64,000 nucleotides of DNA from Lawsonibacter celer (GCF_014281125.1 NZ_JACOEA010000009.1:1-64000); one strand, 5' to 3'; counted from the stretch's first letter, positions 24,312-33,884 are shown. Notes: generated by a model not told the origin, from the sequence alone. Made by a program: numbers and translations.

Positions 24312-25433
24312 TTGAAGGAGAGCAAGCTTAAGGTGGCCGTGATCAGCTGCGGCATGATTGCCAACGCGGCCCATATCCCGGCTTACCGCAGCCTGAGCGA
24401 CAAGGTGGACCTGGCTGCTGTGTGCGACGTGAATCCCGTCTCGGCGGAACAGACCGCACAACGTTTTCAGATTCCCCGCTGGTATACGGACGCGGAAGAG
24501 ATGCTCCTCAAGGAGAAGCCGGACCTGGTTTCGGTGTGCACGCCCAACGCGCTGCACAAAAAAATGGCCATGTTGGCCCTGTCCCACGGAGCCCATGTGG
24601 CCTGCGAAAAGCCCATCGCCTTCACCTATGCCGACGCGAAGGAGATGTTTGACTACGCGAAAAAGGTGGACCGGGTGCTCTTTGCCTGCCAGGTGGTGCG
24701 CTACAACCAGGAGTACCAGGTGGCCAGGGAGTTTGTAGAGGGCGGCCTGCTGGGTGACATCTACTATTCGGAATTTTCCCTGATCCGCCGGCGGGGCGTG
24801 CCCAAGTGGGGCGCGTTTCACCGGAAGGACGCCAACGGCGGCGGCGTGCTGTGCGATCTGGGGGTGCATATGCTGGACGCGGCTCTGTGGGTCATGGGGG
24901 GGCCGAAATTTGCCTCCATCTCGGGCACGGCGTCTGCGCACATCGCGCGCAATGAGCGGGACGTGATCACCAGCCTGGCGGAGAGCGGCGCCCCAGCCGG
25001 GGTGTTCAACGCCCGGCCCTATTCCCCGGAGGAGTTTGAGGTGGAGGAATTCGCCGCGGGCAATCTCCGGCTGGACAACGGCTGTTGCATCAACTTCAAG
25101 ACCTCCTGGGCGGTCAACCTGCCGCCCGAGTACTCCATGTCCTTTGCCGGGAGCAAGGCGGGGCTGCTGCTGCCCCAGGTGGAACTGCTGTCCACCATGG
25201 GCCGCTACCAGGCGGACATCAAGCCCCGGCTTTTTCCGGAGGAGCGGCCCTTTGCCAAGGAGGCGTTTCCGGGGCACTTCCTCCTGTTTGCAAACGCGGT
25301 GGACCATCTCCTCCTCGGCACGCCGCTGGCGGTCCGGCCGGAGGAGACCCTGAATGTGGCCGCCATTATCGACGCGTTTTACCGCTCCGCTGCGGAAGGC
25401 CGTGAGGTCCGCGCGGAGGAGATCACCGGATAA
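24312..25433 (+). CDS. Gfo/Idh/MocA family oxidoreductase
   Basis: 373 aa from a TTG start at 24312, chosen because GGGGAGG lies 8 nt upstream; no ATG is suitably placed. Rossmann region 'VISCGMIANAAH' has Ser-Cys where Gly-x-Gly is usual, E99-K100-P101 is intact and 'LCDLGVHMLDAALWVMG' holds the substrate-domain His. Paired with a sugar isomerase downstream and then a sugar ABC importer, it forms a second oxidoreductase-isomerase couple like those at 5-12 kb. Confidence 0.85.
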   Translation: MKESKLKVAVISCGMIANAAHIPAYRSLSDKVDLAAVCDVNPVSAEQTAQRFQIPRWYTDAEEMLLKEKPDLVSVCTPNALHKKMAMLALSHGAHVACEKPIAFTYADAKEMFDYAKKVDRVLFACQVVRYNQEYQVAREFVEGGLLGDIYYSEFSLIRRRGVPKWGAFHRKDANGGGVLCDLGVHMLDAALWVMGGPKFASISGTASAHIARNERDVITSLAESGAPAGVFNARPYSPEEFEVEEFAAGNLRLDNGCCINFKTSWAVNLPPEYSMSFAGSKAGLLLPQVELLSTMGRYQADIKPRLFPEERPFAKEAFPGHFLLFANAVDHLLLGTPLAVRPEETLNVAAIIDAFYRSAAEGREVRAEEITG

Positions 25434-25483
25434 CTGCATGTTCCGGCAGCTAAATTTCATATCATGAAAAGGAGCGTTTTATC

Positions 25484-26428
25484 ATGAAAGTCGGCCTGTA
25501 TTCCATCTCCTGTTCGGGAACCTGGTTCAAAGACCGTCCCGCCCTGACTGTGGAAGAATTTATTGACACAGCCAAGAAATTCGGCTATGACGGCGTGGAA
25601 ATTGATCTGAAGCGCCCCCACGGCTCCCCTTTGGATCTGGATGAAAAACGCTGTGCGGAAATCCGCGCCTATGCGGAGAAACAGGGCCTGGAGATCTGTG
25701 GCTGTGCCGCCAATAACAATTTTGCCTCCATCGTGCCGGAGCATATTGAAAACGAGCTGCTCATGGTGCGGGAGCAGATCCGGGTCACGAAGCAGCTGGG
25801 GGCGAAGGTGCTGCGGGTGTTTGCCTGCTGGCGGGGGATTGTGAAGCGGGACGGCGTGGCCACCTATGAGATCCCCAGCCAATACCACACTTATTACGGC
25901 GCGCTGGACTATGAGCTGCGCCTGAGCATTGTCAATTGCCTGAAGGAGGCCGCCAAGTGGGCGGAGGAGGCCGGTGTGGTGCTGGCCCTGCAGAACCACC
26001 ACCCCATCATTGACGAGTACACCGACATGCTGGACATTGTCAAATGGGTGGATTCCCCCTGGGTGAAGTGCTGCCTGGACGCTCCCTGCTGCGGCTGGAC
26101 GACGGAGCACCAGTCGGATGCGTATATTACCAAGGCCGTCCGCGATGTGGGCGACCTGCAGATGATTACCCACGCCAACGCAGAGTTTATCGAGCACCCC
26201 GACGGAAAGATCGAGATGATCTCCTTTGATCCGCACCTCCAGCCGGTGCTCACCAACTATCCCGCCTTTATCCGCGCGCTGAAGGAAGTGGGCTACGAGG
26301 GCTATATCAATTATGAGTTCTGCCACATGCCCTTCCAGGGCGGCAAGGTGCGGGGCTACAACGACTACATCGAGGACCAGATCCGCATCGCCCAGAAATA
26401 CTTCCGCGGTCTCATTGAGAACGCCTGA
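25484..26428 (+). CDS. Sugar phosphate isomerase/epimerase (TIM barrel), fourth copy, with Gln at first ligand
   Basis: 314 aa; AAAAGGAGCG precedes the ATG. Ligand strands: 'LALQNHHPI' (the usual Glu is Gln, seen in a known sub-branch), 'CCLDAPCCGW', 'MITHANAEF' and 'INYEFCHM'. Contains 13 cysteines, including the unusual 'CCLDAPCCGW' beside the metal site. Follows the Gfo/Idh gene by 50 nt. Function by family: isomerase, epimerase or keto-glycoside lyase; not resolvable here. Confidence 0.8.
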   Translation: MKVGLYSISCSGTWFKDRPALTVEEFIDTAKKFGYDGVEIDLKRPHGSPLDLDEKRCAEIRAYAEKQGLEICGCAANNNFASIVPEHIENELLMVREQIRVTKQLGAKVLRVFACWRGIVKRDGVATYEIPSQYHTYYGALDYELRLSIVNCLKEAAKWAEEAGVVLALQNHHPIIDEYTDMLDIVKWVDSPWVKCCLDAPCCGWTTEHQSDAYITKAVRDVGDLQMITHANAEFIEHPDGKIEMISFDPHLQPVLTNYPAFIRALKEVGYEGYINYEFCHMPFQGGKVRGYNDYIEDQIRIAQKYFRGLIENA

Positions 26429-26546
26429 AGCACACTTGAAACCCTGTCGCGTATCCATCTGGTAATCGAGGGGATGTCAGCCCCTTGGTTATAAACACCG
26501 GAAGGCACCGGAAGATGCTTCCAACAAAAAAGAAGGAGGAAACAAA

Positions 26547-27683
26547 ATGAAGAAGTATCTCGCAATGCTGCTGGCAGTGGCCATGATACTGGCTTTGGCT
26601 GCCTGTACCAGCCAGCCCAGCGGCAACTCCCCCGCGCCCCAGACTTCCGCACCTGTCTCGACTGACACCCCCGCGCCCACCCAAGGCGGCGATACCCAGG
26701 AAATCCGCCTGGCCTCCCACAACGCCGTGATTGAGGGTAACCCCTACCGTGTGCGCTATGAGGCCGACATCCAGGAGGCTGCCGCGGCCGCCAAGGACTA
26801 CGGCCTGAACGTCTCCTACGCGTCCTTCGTGTCCAACTGGGACGCCGCCACCGAGTCTCAGCAGATTGAGAACTCCATCAACGAGGGCTATGACATCATC
26901 CTGGTGAACGCCGTGTCCTCCACCGGCCTGGATCCCATCATTGAGAAGGCTCAGGATGCCGGCATCATCTACATCAATGCCGACTGTGAGTACACCTCCA
27001 CTGACGTAAACGTGCTGAATGTCTCCACCGACCAGTACTACCTGGGCTATGAGACCGCCAAGTACGCCGCTGAGGTCCTGGGCGAGGGCGCCAAGGTCAT
27101 CATGATCGCCGCGCTTGACGGCAACTCCGCCAATACCGACCGCCAGAACGGCTTTGCCGACGCCATCGAGGAGTACGGCCTGGAGGTCGTGGGCGGCCAG
27201 TACAACCACGACTGGGACGCCGTGAAGGCCCAGCAGATCATGACCGAGATCCTCAACTCCGGCCTGGAGTTTGACGGCATCCTGATCTCCCAGTGCGCCG
27301 AGGCCGCCCTGGCCGCCTATGACGCCGCTGGCGCCCAGTATCCCAAGTTCATCGGCTTCAACGACACCGGCGAGTTCATGAGCCGTATGTACGAGCTGAA
27401 CAAGGATGAGAAGAAGATGGACTTCATGGTCATGTCCAACCCCCCCGGAGTTGGCGCTACCGCTCTGAACTTCGGCCTGAACATGATCCTGGGCAAGGAG
27501 CTCAAGGAAGACGTGTACACCGTGCCTGAGATCCACGCCATCCGCGTGCCCTCCAAGGTGTCCTTCACCTACGATGACATTGAGAACCCTGAGTTTGTCG
27601 AGTATGCTACCACCATGGCCCCCGGTGATGCCATCACCTACTGGCTGACCATCGACGAGGTTGCCAGCGCCTACTTCAAGTAA
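26547..27683 (+). CDS. Sugar ABC transporter substrate-binding lipoprotein (ribose/galactose type)
   Basis: 378 aa. Lipoprotein signal 'MLLAVAMILALAAC' with the lipobox Cys at residue 20, a Ser/Pro/Thr-rich linker to about residue 50, then a periplasmic-binding-protein type 1 fold (RbsB-like, 'SQQIENSINEGYDIILVNAVSS', 'EGAKVIMIAALDGNSANTDRQNGF'). AAGAAGGAGGAAAC is a strong ribosome site. Exposed on the outer face of the membrane, it captures the sugar for the importer encoded next. Codon use is strongly biased, suggesting high expression. Confidence 0.9.
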   Translation: MKKYLAMLLAVAMILALAACTSQPSGNSPAPQTSAPVSTDTPAPTQGGDTQEIRLASHNAVIEGNPYRVRYEADIQEAAAAAKDYGLNVSYASFVSNWDAATESQQIENSINEGYDIILVNAVSSTGLDPIIEKAQDAGIIYINADCEYTSTDVNVLNVSTDQYYLGYETAKYAAEVLGEGAKVIMIAALDGNSANTDRQNGFADAIEEYGLEVVGGQYNHDWDAVKAQQIMTEILNSGLEFDGILISQCAEAALAAYDAAGAQYPKFIGFNDTGEFMSRMYELNKDEKKMDFMVMSNPPGVGATALNFGLNMILGKELKEDVYTVPEIHAIRVPSKVSFTYDDIENPEFVEYATTMAPGDAITYWLTIDEVASAYFK

Positions 27684-27729
27684 TCCCCGCAAGCAACATC
27701 TATATTCCCAGAAGGGACCGAATGGACCG

Positions 27730-27770
27730 CTTGACCGGCGGAATTCCGATTCCGCCGGTCAAGCTTCTAC
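27730..27770 (+). terminator. Intra-operon hairpin (attenuating terminator) after the binding-protein gene
   Basis: Perfect 15-bp arms CTTGACCGGCGGAAT / ATTCCGCCGGTCAAG around TCCG, then a pyrimidine-rich CTTCTACTTCTTT. It likely stops or stabilises most transcripts so the binding protein is made in excess of the ATPase and permeases. Confidence 0.65.
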
Positions 27771-27921
27771 TTCTTTATCTCCGGCCTGCCGCCCGCCTGT
27801 TTGCGGCAGGTCCGGTGGTCCCGGGCAGGCTGTGCCTGCCCCCTGTGGGGACAAGTCGTCCCCTTTCCGGGCGTCTTGCAGCGGGGACCGAACTTTTTTA
27901 TTGGCGGGAGGGAAGCGATTC

Positions 27922-29451
27922 ATGTTTGAGTTACGCGCAATCGAAAAGCGATTTGACGCGGTTGTGGCACTCAACGGCGCGCATCTGCATGTGGAGCCAG
28001 GCGAGATTCGCGCATTGCTGGGCTCCAATGGCTCCGGTAAGTCCACAATGATCAAAGTGCTCGCCGGTCTGGTCAACCCCAACAAGGGGGAGATTCTGAT
28101 CGACGGTGAGCCGGTTGAAATCCACAGCGGCCAGGATTCCAGGCGCCTGGGAATTGCCACGGCGTTCCAGGATTTGAGCCTGGTTCCCACTATGAGCGTC
28201 CGCGATAATATCCTTTTGGGCAATGAGCCCTGCAACAAATTCGGCATCGTTGACCGGAAGGCCGGCGACGATTTGATCGACGCACTGTTGGCTCGATTCC
28301 ATATTGACTGTGATCCCAACGCATATGTGCAGACGTTGACGCCGTCCACGCAGACCATGCTGGAGGTGGCCAAGGCGGTGTCCCTCAAGCCGCGGCTGCT
28401 GCTGTTGGACGAGGTGACGGCCGCGCTGCACTACGATGAAATTGAAGTGCTCTTCTCCGTGATGCGCGAGCTGAAGGAGGAAGGCGTCGCTATGATCTAT
28501 GTAACCCACCGTATGAATGAGGTGTTCCAGGTCTGCGATACCACTACCATCATGCGCAGCGGGGAAACAGTCACCGAGGGTAAGATGTCTGACTTTACCC
28601 TGGATGATATAGTATATTATATGACCGGTCAGCGCCCGGAAAAGGGCGACGGGACCGCGGCTCACGGCCACTTCCACGCAGAGGACAAAACCCCTCTGCT
28701 GGACGTGAAAAACCTGTCCATCTTCCCGCGGGTGCGGGATCTGTCCCTGCGGGCCTATCAGGGCGAGATCATCGGCATTGGCGGGCTTCAGGGTCAGGGA
28801 CAGTCGGAATTCATTCGCGCGCTTCTGGGGGCCGAGCCTTTTCAGGAGGGCACCATTGAGTATGATGGCAGGAGTGTGGCCTTCAAATCCCCGGCTCAGG
28901 CAGTGAAGGGCGGTATGGGCTTCATCTCCGGCGAGCGCAACCGGGAGGCTATGTTCCCCCTGCGCACCATTGAGGAGAACATTCTGGCCGGCAAGGTGGC
29001 CAAGGGCAATCTGTTCGCCTACATGACGCCTAAGTCTAACCATGCTTTTGCCAACGACGCGGTGGAGAAATACAGCATTAAAATTGGTGAGCTGGGCCAT
29101 CCGGCCAGCTCTCTGTCCGGCGGCAACCAGCAGAAGCTGGTGGTGGCCCGCTGGATTGCCATGCAGCCCAAGCTCCTGTTGTTGGACGACCCCACCAAGG
29201 GCGTGGATATCCACTCCCGTCAGGAAATCCACAAGATACTGCGCCAGTGTGCCGATGAAGGTATGACCGTCATCATCTCCTCCAGCGAATCGGAGGAGCT
29301 GCTCAGTATCTCCGACCGGATCTATGTGTTCTATGAGGGCTGCGTGAGCGCCATGCTCTCAGGCGACAAAAAGACGCCTGAGATGCTGGTGGCGGCCATG
29401 ATGGGCATGACCGGCGGCTCGCAGACATCCGAGGAAGGGGTGCAGTCATGA
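27922..29451 (+). CDS. Sugar ABC importer ATP-binding protein (two ABC domains, RbsA/MglA-like)
   Basis: 509 aa; ATG 27922 with GGGAGGGAAG upstream (longer upstream frames are noncoding and contain the hairpin). Domain 1: Walker A 'GSNGSGKSTM' (about 34-43), degenerate signature 'LTPSTQTMLEVAKAV', Walker B 'LLLLDEVTAAL'. Domain 2: degenerate Walker A 'GGLQGQGQSEFI', intact signature 'LSGGNQQKLVVARW', 'LLLLDDPTKGVD'. This asymmetry is normal for the family. Overlaps the first permease by 4 nt. Confidence 0.92.
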   Translation: MFELRAIEKRFDAVVALNGAHLHVEPGEIRALLGSNGSGKSTMIKVLAGLVNPNKGEILIDGEPVEIHSGQDSRRLGIATAFQDLSLVPTMSVRDNILLGNEPCNKFGIVDRKAGDDLIDALLARFHIDCDPNAYVQTLTPSTQTMLEVAKAVSLKPRLLLLDEVTAALHYDEIEVLFSVMRELKEEGVAMIYVTHRMNEVFQVCDTTTIMRSGETVTEGKMSDFTLDDIVYYMTGQRPEKGDGTAAHGHFHAEDKTPLLDVKNLSIFPRVRDLSLRAYQGEIIGIGGLQGQGQSEFIRALLGAEPFQEGTIEYDGRSVAFKSPAQAVKGGMGFISGERNREAMFPLRTIEENILAGKVAKGNLFAYMTPKSNHAFANDAVEKYSIKIGELGHPASSLSGGNQQKLVVARWIAMQPKLLLLDDPTKGVDIHSRQEIHKILRQCADEGMTVIISSSESEELLSISDRIYVFYEGCVSAMLSGDKKTPEMLVAAMMGMTGGSQTSEEGVQS

Positions 29452-30530
29452 TCAAAAATGCATTTGACAGGTTCCGCCGCTCCCCGGCGTTTGCGGGATT
29501 CATCCTGTTCCTGGTCGCTCTGGTGCTCAACGCCGTGCTGCAGGGGCCTGCGTCCTTTTTCACGGTCAAGAGCATCAATACCCTGTTTGCAAAGAACGCC
29601 CCCTTTATTATCGTCACCGTGGCACAGAGCCTTCTGCTGATTGCCGGCACCATGGATATTTCCTGCGGCGTGCAGGTGGCTCTGGTCAACGTGGTCATCA
29701 TTATGGCCGGGCAGACGCTGGGGCTGCCATTCATCGTGTGCTGCATTCTGGGCGTGGGTGTGGCCGTTCTGGCCTCCTTGGCCTGCTGGATATGCTGCTC
29801 GGTGTTCCGACTGCCCGCGCTTTTGGCCAGCTATGCGCTGACCTATATCATAAAGGGTATAAACGTCATGATTATGGACGTGCCCCAGGGCAAGGTGGAC
29901 AAGGTTTTCTACAAAGCCTACGACTCCCAGATCCTCGGGTTTATTCCGGTATCCGCCCTCTTTATTGTGGGCGTGCTGATCATTTGGCTGTATGTCCGGC
30001 ACAACCGGTTTGGCACCCATATTTACGCCGTGGGCGCCAATCCCCGTAATGCCTTTGCCGCGGGCATCAGCCCGATGAAGGTGCAGCTGAAGGCCTTTGT
30101 GCTCAAGGGGATCTTTATCGGTGTGGCCGGTATCTGCATTACCCTGATGATCGCCTCCGGTAATCCGCTGCAGGCCGAGGACTACGGCATCCGCTCCCTG
30201 TCCGCCTGTATTCTGGGCGGCCTGGGCTTCGGCGGCTGGGGCAATGTGGCCTGCGCAGTGTTCGGCTCTGGCTTCTATGTGCTGATCCAGAACTCTGTGT
30301 ACTATTTCTTCTCCCTGCTGGTCAAGCTGATTCCCGGCTTTGCCGTTACCAGCTACTGGCAGAACTTTGTGTCCGATATCATCATTTTCCTGGGTCTGCT
30401 GATGACGATCGTGACCGCCAAGGGACAGCGACAGGCCCTCAAGGAGGGCATTGTGCGCCAGTTCCGGCGCAGCGACCGCCATTACGACGAACCCACGGCG
30501 GCAAAGAAGGGGGGCGACGGGAATGAGTAA
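29448..30530 (+). CDS. Sugar ABC importer permease (RbsC-like), first
   Basis: 360 aa, about 8-10 membrane helices. The family loop 'VGANPRNAFAAGISPMKVQLKAFVLKG' (EAA-like, near residues 194-220) contacts the ATPase. Starts by overlapping the ATPase stop (ATGA) and overlaps the next permease start by 8 nt. A 25-residue charged C-terminal tail faces the cytoplasm. Two different permeases imply a heterodimeric channel. Confidence 0.9.
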   Translation: MIKNAFDRFRRSPAFAGFILFLVALVLNAVLQGPASFFTVKSINTLFAKNAPFIIVTVAQSLLLIAGTMDISCGVQVALVNVVIIMAGQTLGLPFIVCCILGVGVAVLASLACWICCSVFRLPALLASYALTYIIKGINVMIMDVPQGKVDKVFYKAYDSQILGFIPVSALFIVGVLIIWLYVRHNRFGTHIYAVGANPRNAFAAGISPMKVQLKAFVLKGIFIGVAGICITLMIASGNPLQAEDYGIRSLSACILGGLGFGGWGNVACAVFGSGFYVLIQNSVYYFFSLLVKLIPGFAVTSYWQNFVSDIIIFLGLLMTIVTAKGQRQALKEGIVRQFRRSDRHYDEPTAAKKGGDGNE

Positions 30531-31518
30531 TCCTCTGGCTGCTCAGCAGCTCTCCGCCAGCCAAAGGGCAAAGATGTTCATCCAGAAAAGCCCCGCCCGC
30601 ATGGCCTTTATCATCGCGGCGCTGATCTATCTGGTGACCATCATTATCTCCCCCACCTCTCTGAATCCCAGCGCCATCGGCTCGATCATCATGCTCACCC
30701 TGCTGCTGAGCTTTGCCTCCGCGGGCCAGACCATCGTGCTGATCGGCGGCGGCATGGACTTCGGTGTGGGCGCGGTGATGTCCTCGGCGGCGATTTTGAC
30801 GACCACCATTATGAACGGTAAGGACGGCCATTTCCTCCAGCTGCTGGTGACGGCTCTGGCCATGGGCGCGGTGGTCGGTCTGCTCAACGGCGTGTGCACG
30901 GTGAAAATCGGCCTGCCGCCCATGATCGTCACCCTGGCCATCTCCAATGTGGTCACCCGGATGCAGTATGTGCTCACCCAGGGCAGCCCCATGGGGTATG
31001 CCTCGCCTACGTTTATCAAGACGGTGACCTCCCGCCTGTTCGGCCTGCAGTTCCTGCCGTCCATCGTGCTGTATGCCATTATCATCATACCGCTGGTCTA
31101 CTTCCTGCTCAACCGCTCCCGCTTCGGAAAGCAGGTCTATCTGGTGGGCAACAATCCCACCGCCGCGCGGCTCAACGGTATCAATGTGGCTCGGGTGCAG
31201 ATCCTGACGTACGTGTTTTCCGGTCTGTTCGCGGCCTTCGCCGGCATGTTGGGAGCGGCGTACATGAACGCCGCCCGATGCCAGATTTTTGACGAGTACG
31301 CCTACAATTCCCTGATCGCGGTTATCATTGGCGGCACCACCCTCTCTGGCGGTATTGGCTCCTATACGGGCAGCATCGCCGGGTCCCTGGTTATGGTGGT
31401 GCTCAGTAATGCGCTGACCACGGTGGGCCTTTCCCAGCCGGTACGCAACGTGTTCATGGGCCTGATTATGGTCCTGCTGCTGATTCTCTACAACCGGGAG
31501 AAGAAAGTCCGGCAGTAA
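30523..31518 (+). CDS. Sugar ABC importer permease (RbsC-like), second
   Basis: 331 aa; start ATG 30523 with AAGAAGGGGGGCGACGG upstream. Hydrophobic throughout, with 'LVGNNPTAARLNGINVARVQILTYVFSG' as the ATPase-contacting loop and 'GGTTLSGGIGSYTGSIAGSL' as the conserved C-terminal motif. It pairs with the preceding permease. Last gene of the importer operon. Confidence 0.9.
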   Translation: MSNPLAAQQLSASQRAKMFIQKSPARMAFIIAALIYLVTIIISPTSLNPSAIGSIIMLTLLLSFASAGQTIVLIGGGMDFGVGAVMSSAAILTTTIMNGKDGHFLQLLVTALAMGAVVGLLNGVCTVKIGLPPMIVTLAISNVVTRMQYVLTQGSPMGYASPTFIKTVTSRLFGLQFLPSIVLYAIIIIPLVYFLLNRSRFGKQVYLVGNNPTAARLNGINVARVQILTYVFSGLFAAFAGMLGAAYMNAARCQIFDEYAYNSLIAVIIGGTTLSGGIGSYTGSIAGSLVMVVLSNALTTVGLSQPVRNVFMGLIMVLLLILYNREKKVRQ

Positions 31519-31551
31519 GCCGCTCCGTCTTTCCCGGATATAGGTCTACTT

Positions 31552-31593
31552 AAAAAAGAACCGGCTTCGGGTGCCCCGGCGCCGGTTCTTTTT
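31552..31593 (+). terminator. Intrinsic terminator after the sugar importer
   Basis: AAAAAAGAACCGGC pairs with GCCGGTTCTTTTT around a loop that can itself pair; the T-run follows. Only 18 nt before the MFS gene. Confidence 0.8.
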
Positions 31594-31611
31594 GTCAAAA
31601 GGAGAGATTTC

Positions 31612-32805
31612 ATGGAAACCCACACCAGCCCTCCCGCAGTGAAGGGTGTTACGGCCGCCATTCTGATCGTATCTTTCCTCTACGCCTTTGTGAACTCCAT
31701 CAGCAGCGTGCTGCTCAACGAGGTCGTGGAGACATTCGCACTGACCGGTGCGGCGCAGGGCCTGCTGAGCAGCATGCTCAACGTGGGCTACATGCTGGCG
31801 CTGCTGGTCAACCCCCTGTTTCAGGGGCGGACGGAGAAGCTGGCCATGCTCCTCCTCTCCGGCATCCTGCAGGTGGCCATGCTCCTTCTCTCCGGCGCAG
31901 CCACCTCCTTTGCCGTGTTCCTGCCCGCCATTGTGCTTTTGGGGGTGGGCTGCGGCTGGCTGGACGGGTATATCAACTCCTGCATGATCGATTACCATCC
32001 CCAGGACAGCCCCAAATATCTCAGCCTGCTCCATGGTCTCTTCGGTGTGGGCAGCCTGCTTGCCCCCCTGCTGATGCAGGCGCTGCTGCTGGGGATCAGT
32101 TGGCGGGGCGTGTTCTTTGTGACCGGAGGCATGATGGCAGCGGCCATGGTCTCTGTAGCCCTGGCACGGCGTGGGGTCAAGCGCCTGAACGGCTTCCAGC
32201 AGGTGCAGGAGGCCCGCCTGTCCTGGCGGGAATTGGGCGGCTACCTGCGCAACAGGCGCAATCTGCTGTTACTGGCCTGCGGGGCCATGTGCGCCCTGGT
32301 GCAGACCGGCCTGACCTGCTGGATCGTGCGCTACATGCTTCTGGTACATAACGACAGTGCCCTGGGGGCCACCTGCCTGACCGCCTACTGGGTGGCCGCC
32401 ACGGTCAACCGCTTCCTGGCACCCCGCCTGCGGGTGCGCCCGCTGCTGTTGATTCTGGGTGGCGGGGCTCTGTCCGCCGTACTGCTGTCCCTGGGCATCC
32501 TCAGCGGAAGCGCCGTGGTGATGTGCCTGTGCTTCGGATTGCTGGGCCTGGTCACCGGGCACTTTATGCCCATGATGGTGGCGGAATGCGCGAGAGGCTA
32601 TCAGGGCAGTACCACTCTCACCACATCAGCCTACATGTTTGTAACCGGCATTGCCAGAGTCGTGGTCCCTCTCCTGATGGCCGCCGTATCCGATGCGGTC
32701 TCCGTTCAGGCCGGTATGTTCCTGCCTGCGGTCGCGGGCGTGCTGGCAGCTCTGATGGGTGCTGTGGCCCTGCGCAATGCGCCCCGGGAGGCTGAAAATG
32801 GGTGA
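31612..32805 (+). CDS. Major facilitator superfamily transporter
   Basis: 397 aa with 12 predicted helices in two six-helix halves and a central loop near residue 190-205. 'GCGWLDGYINSCMIDYHPQDSPKYLSLLHGLFGVGSLLAPLL' resembles the FucP/YfkF-like sugar and drug MFS branches. GGAGAGATTTC precedes the ATG. Overlaps the AraC-family gene by 4 nt, so regulator and transporter are co-expressed. Substrate unknown. Confidence 0.85.
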   Translation: METHTSPPAVKGVTAAILIVSFLYAFVNSISSVLLNEVVETFALTGAAQGLLSSMLNVGYMLALLVNPLFQGRTEKLAMLLLSGILQVAMLLLSGAATSFAVFLPAIVLLGVGCGWLDGYINSCMIDYHPQDSPKYLSLLHGLFGVGSLLAPLLMQALLLGISWRGVFFVTGGMMAAAMVSVALARRGVKRLNGFQQVQEARLSWRELGGYLRNRRNLLLLACGAMCALVQTGLTCWIVRYMLLVHNDSALGATCLTAYWVAATVNRFLAPRLRVRPLLLILGGGALSAVLLSLGILSGSAVVMCLCFGLLGLVTGHFMPMMVAECARGYQGSTTLTTSAYMFVTGIARVVVPLLMAAVSDAVSVQAGMFLPAVAGVLAALMGAVALRNAPREAENG

Positions 32806-33731
32806 CCGGTGAAATGCAGGCGGGGGTGTGTGGAATGCAGAGCTTTTTCTGGGAATATCGGATGAAACCGGATTTTCCTTTCTCTGCCATTGATTATGCA
32901 GTTACTGACATTGTAGGGGGTCCGCCGCCCCGGCTGCACTGGCACAGTTTTTTTGAGCTGGGCGTGTGTACCGCTGGGGAAGGAATCTTCTATTTCGAAG
33001 AAAAATCCTACGACTATTCCGCGGGCGACATTTTTCTGGTTAACAACCTGGAAAAGCACGGAGCGGCGGCGTTGAGCCAGGCAGACACTCGGTTCCGCTT
33101 TTTCCTTTTTCTGCCGGAGCTCTTTTTGGAGGGGGCCGCCGCTTGGGAGGCGGAATGTCTGCTCCCCTTTCAGTACGACAGCGCCCGGTTCTGCAACCGT
33201 GTCACCGGGGACAGCCCAGCGGGGCAGACGCTGCGTCCTCTTCTGGATGGTCTGTGGGAGGATGCCCACGGCGACCGCACCGGCCGGGAACGGCTCATTC
33301 GGGCCCGGCTCCGACTGGTGTTGGCTGAGCTGTGCAGCTTGCTCCGGCTGGATGAGAGTCCGGCTTCCGCGGCGGCATTAGCGGATTATCTGCGCCTGCG
33401 CCCAGCCCTGTCCTATATAGACAGCCATTTTTCCCAGCGTTTGAACCAGAAGGAGATCGCCGCGCTGTGCTTCCTCAGTGAGTCCAGGTTTCGACACCTG
33501 TTCCGCAGGCAAATGCACATGAGCTTTCAGGATTATGTGGCAAAGCTGCGCTATCTGGACGCCCGGCGGCGGATCGCCTCTGGCATCGGCAGTATCTCTG
33601 ACGCTGTCCGCGAGGCGGGGTTTTCCAATCCATACCGCTTTTATCAAATGTTCCAGGAGAATGAGGGGGTCACACCGCTGGTTTGGCGGACGCGGCTGCG
33701 CTCTGGGGAAAATGATCCTTTGGGGGAATAG
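32802..33731 (+). CDS. AraC-family transcriptional regulator
   Basis: 309 aa if started at GTG 32802 (overlapping the MFS stop); ATG codons at 32814 and 32835 (the latter after GGGGGTGTGTGG) are alternatives. N-terminal cupin domain ('HWHSFFELGVCTAGEG') for ligand sensing, C-terminal double helix-turn-helix: 'NQKEIAALCFLSESRFRHLFRRQMHMSFQDYV' and 'SISDAVREAGFSNPYRFYQMFQENEGVTP'. Probably controls the MFS gene and/or the flavin reductase that follows. Confidence 0.85.
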   Translation: MTGEMQAGVCGMQSFFWEYRMKPDFPFSAIDYAVTDIVGGPPPRLHWHSFFELGVCTAGEGIFYFEEKSYDYSAGDIFLVNNLEKHGAAALSQADTRFRFFLFLPELFLEGAAAWEAECLLPFQYDSARFCNRVTGDSPAGQTLRPLLDGLWEDAHGDRTGRERLIRARLRLVLAELCSLLRLDESPASAAALADYLRLRPALSYIDSHFSQRLNQKEIAALCFLSESRFRHLFRRQMHMSFQDYVAKLRYLDARRRIASGIGSISDAVREAGFSNPYRFYQMFQENEGVTPLVWRTRLRSGENDPLGE

Positions 33732-33747
33732 CCGGATTTGATATAAA

Positions 33748-33761
33748 GCAAAGCGCTTTTG
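33748..33761 (+). promoter_or_regulatory. Candidate cre (CcpA) site before the OYE-family reductase
   Basis: GCAAAGCGCTTTTG contains the perfect 10-bp core palindrome AAAGCGCTTT of catabolite-responsive elements; the outer T/A positions are not ideal. It lies 124 nt before the ATG at 33885. No convincing -35/-10 pair could be fixed in this gap. Confidence 0.45.
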
Positions 33762-33884
33762 ATATTTTCCTTTCCTCATGTTCTGTTGTAAAATTTACTT
33801 GTAAGATGTCTGACATTTGCACTTTAATTTGTGCGCTTTAACAATATTCTGTAAACAGACGCATTGATGAAAGGAGAGTTTTCT

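Noticed and set aside
23136..25460. 774-codon minus-strand open frame
   Set aside because: It runs antisense across the DUF4340 and Gfo/Idh genes and through their promoter; composition is that of a high-GC shadow frame.
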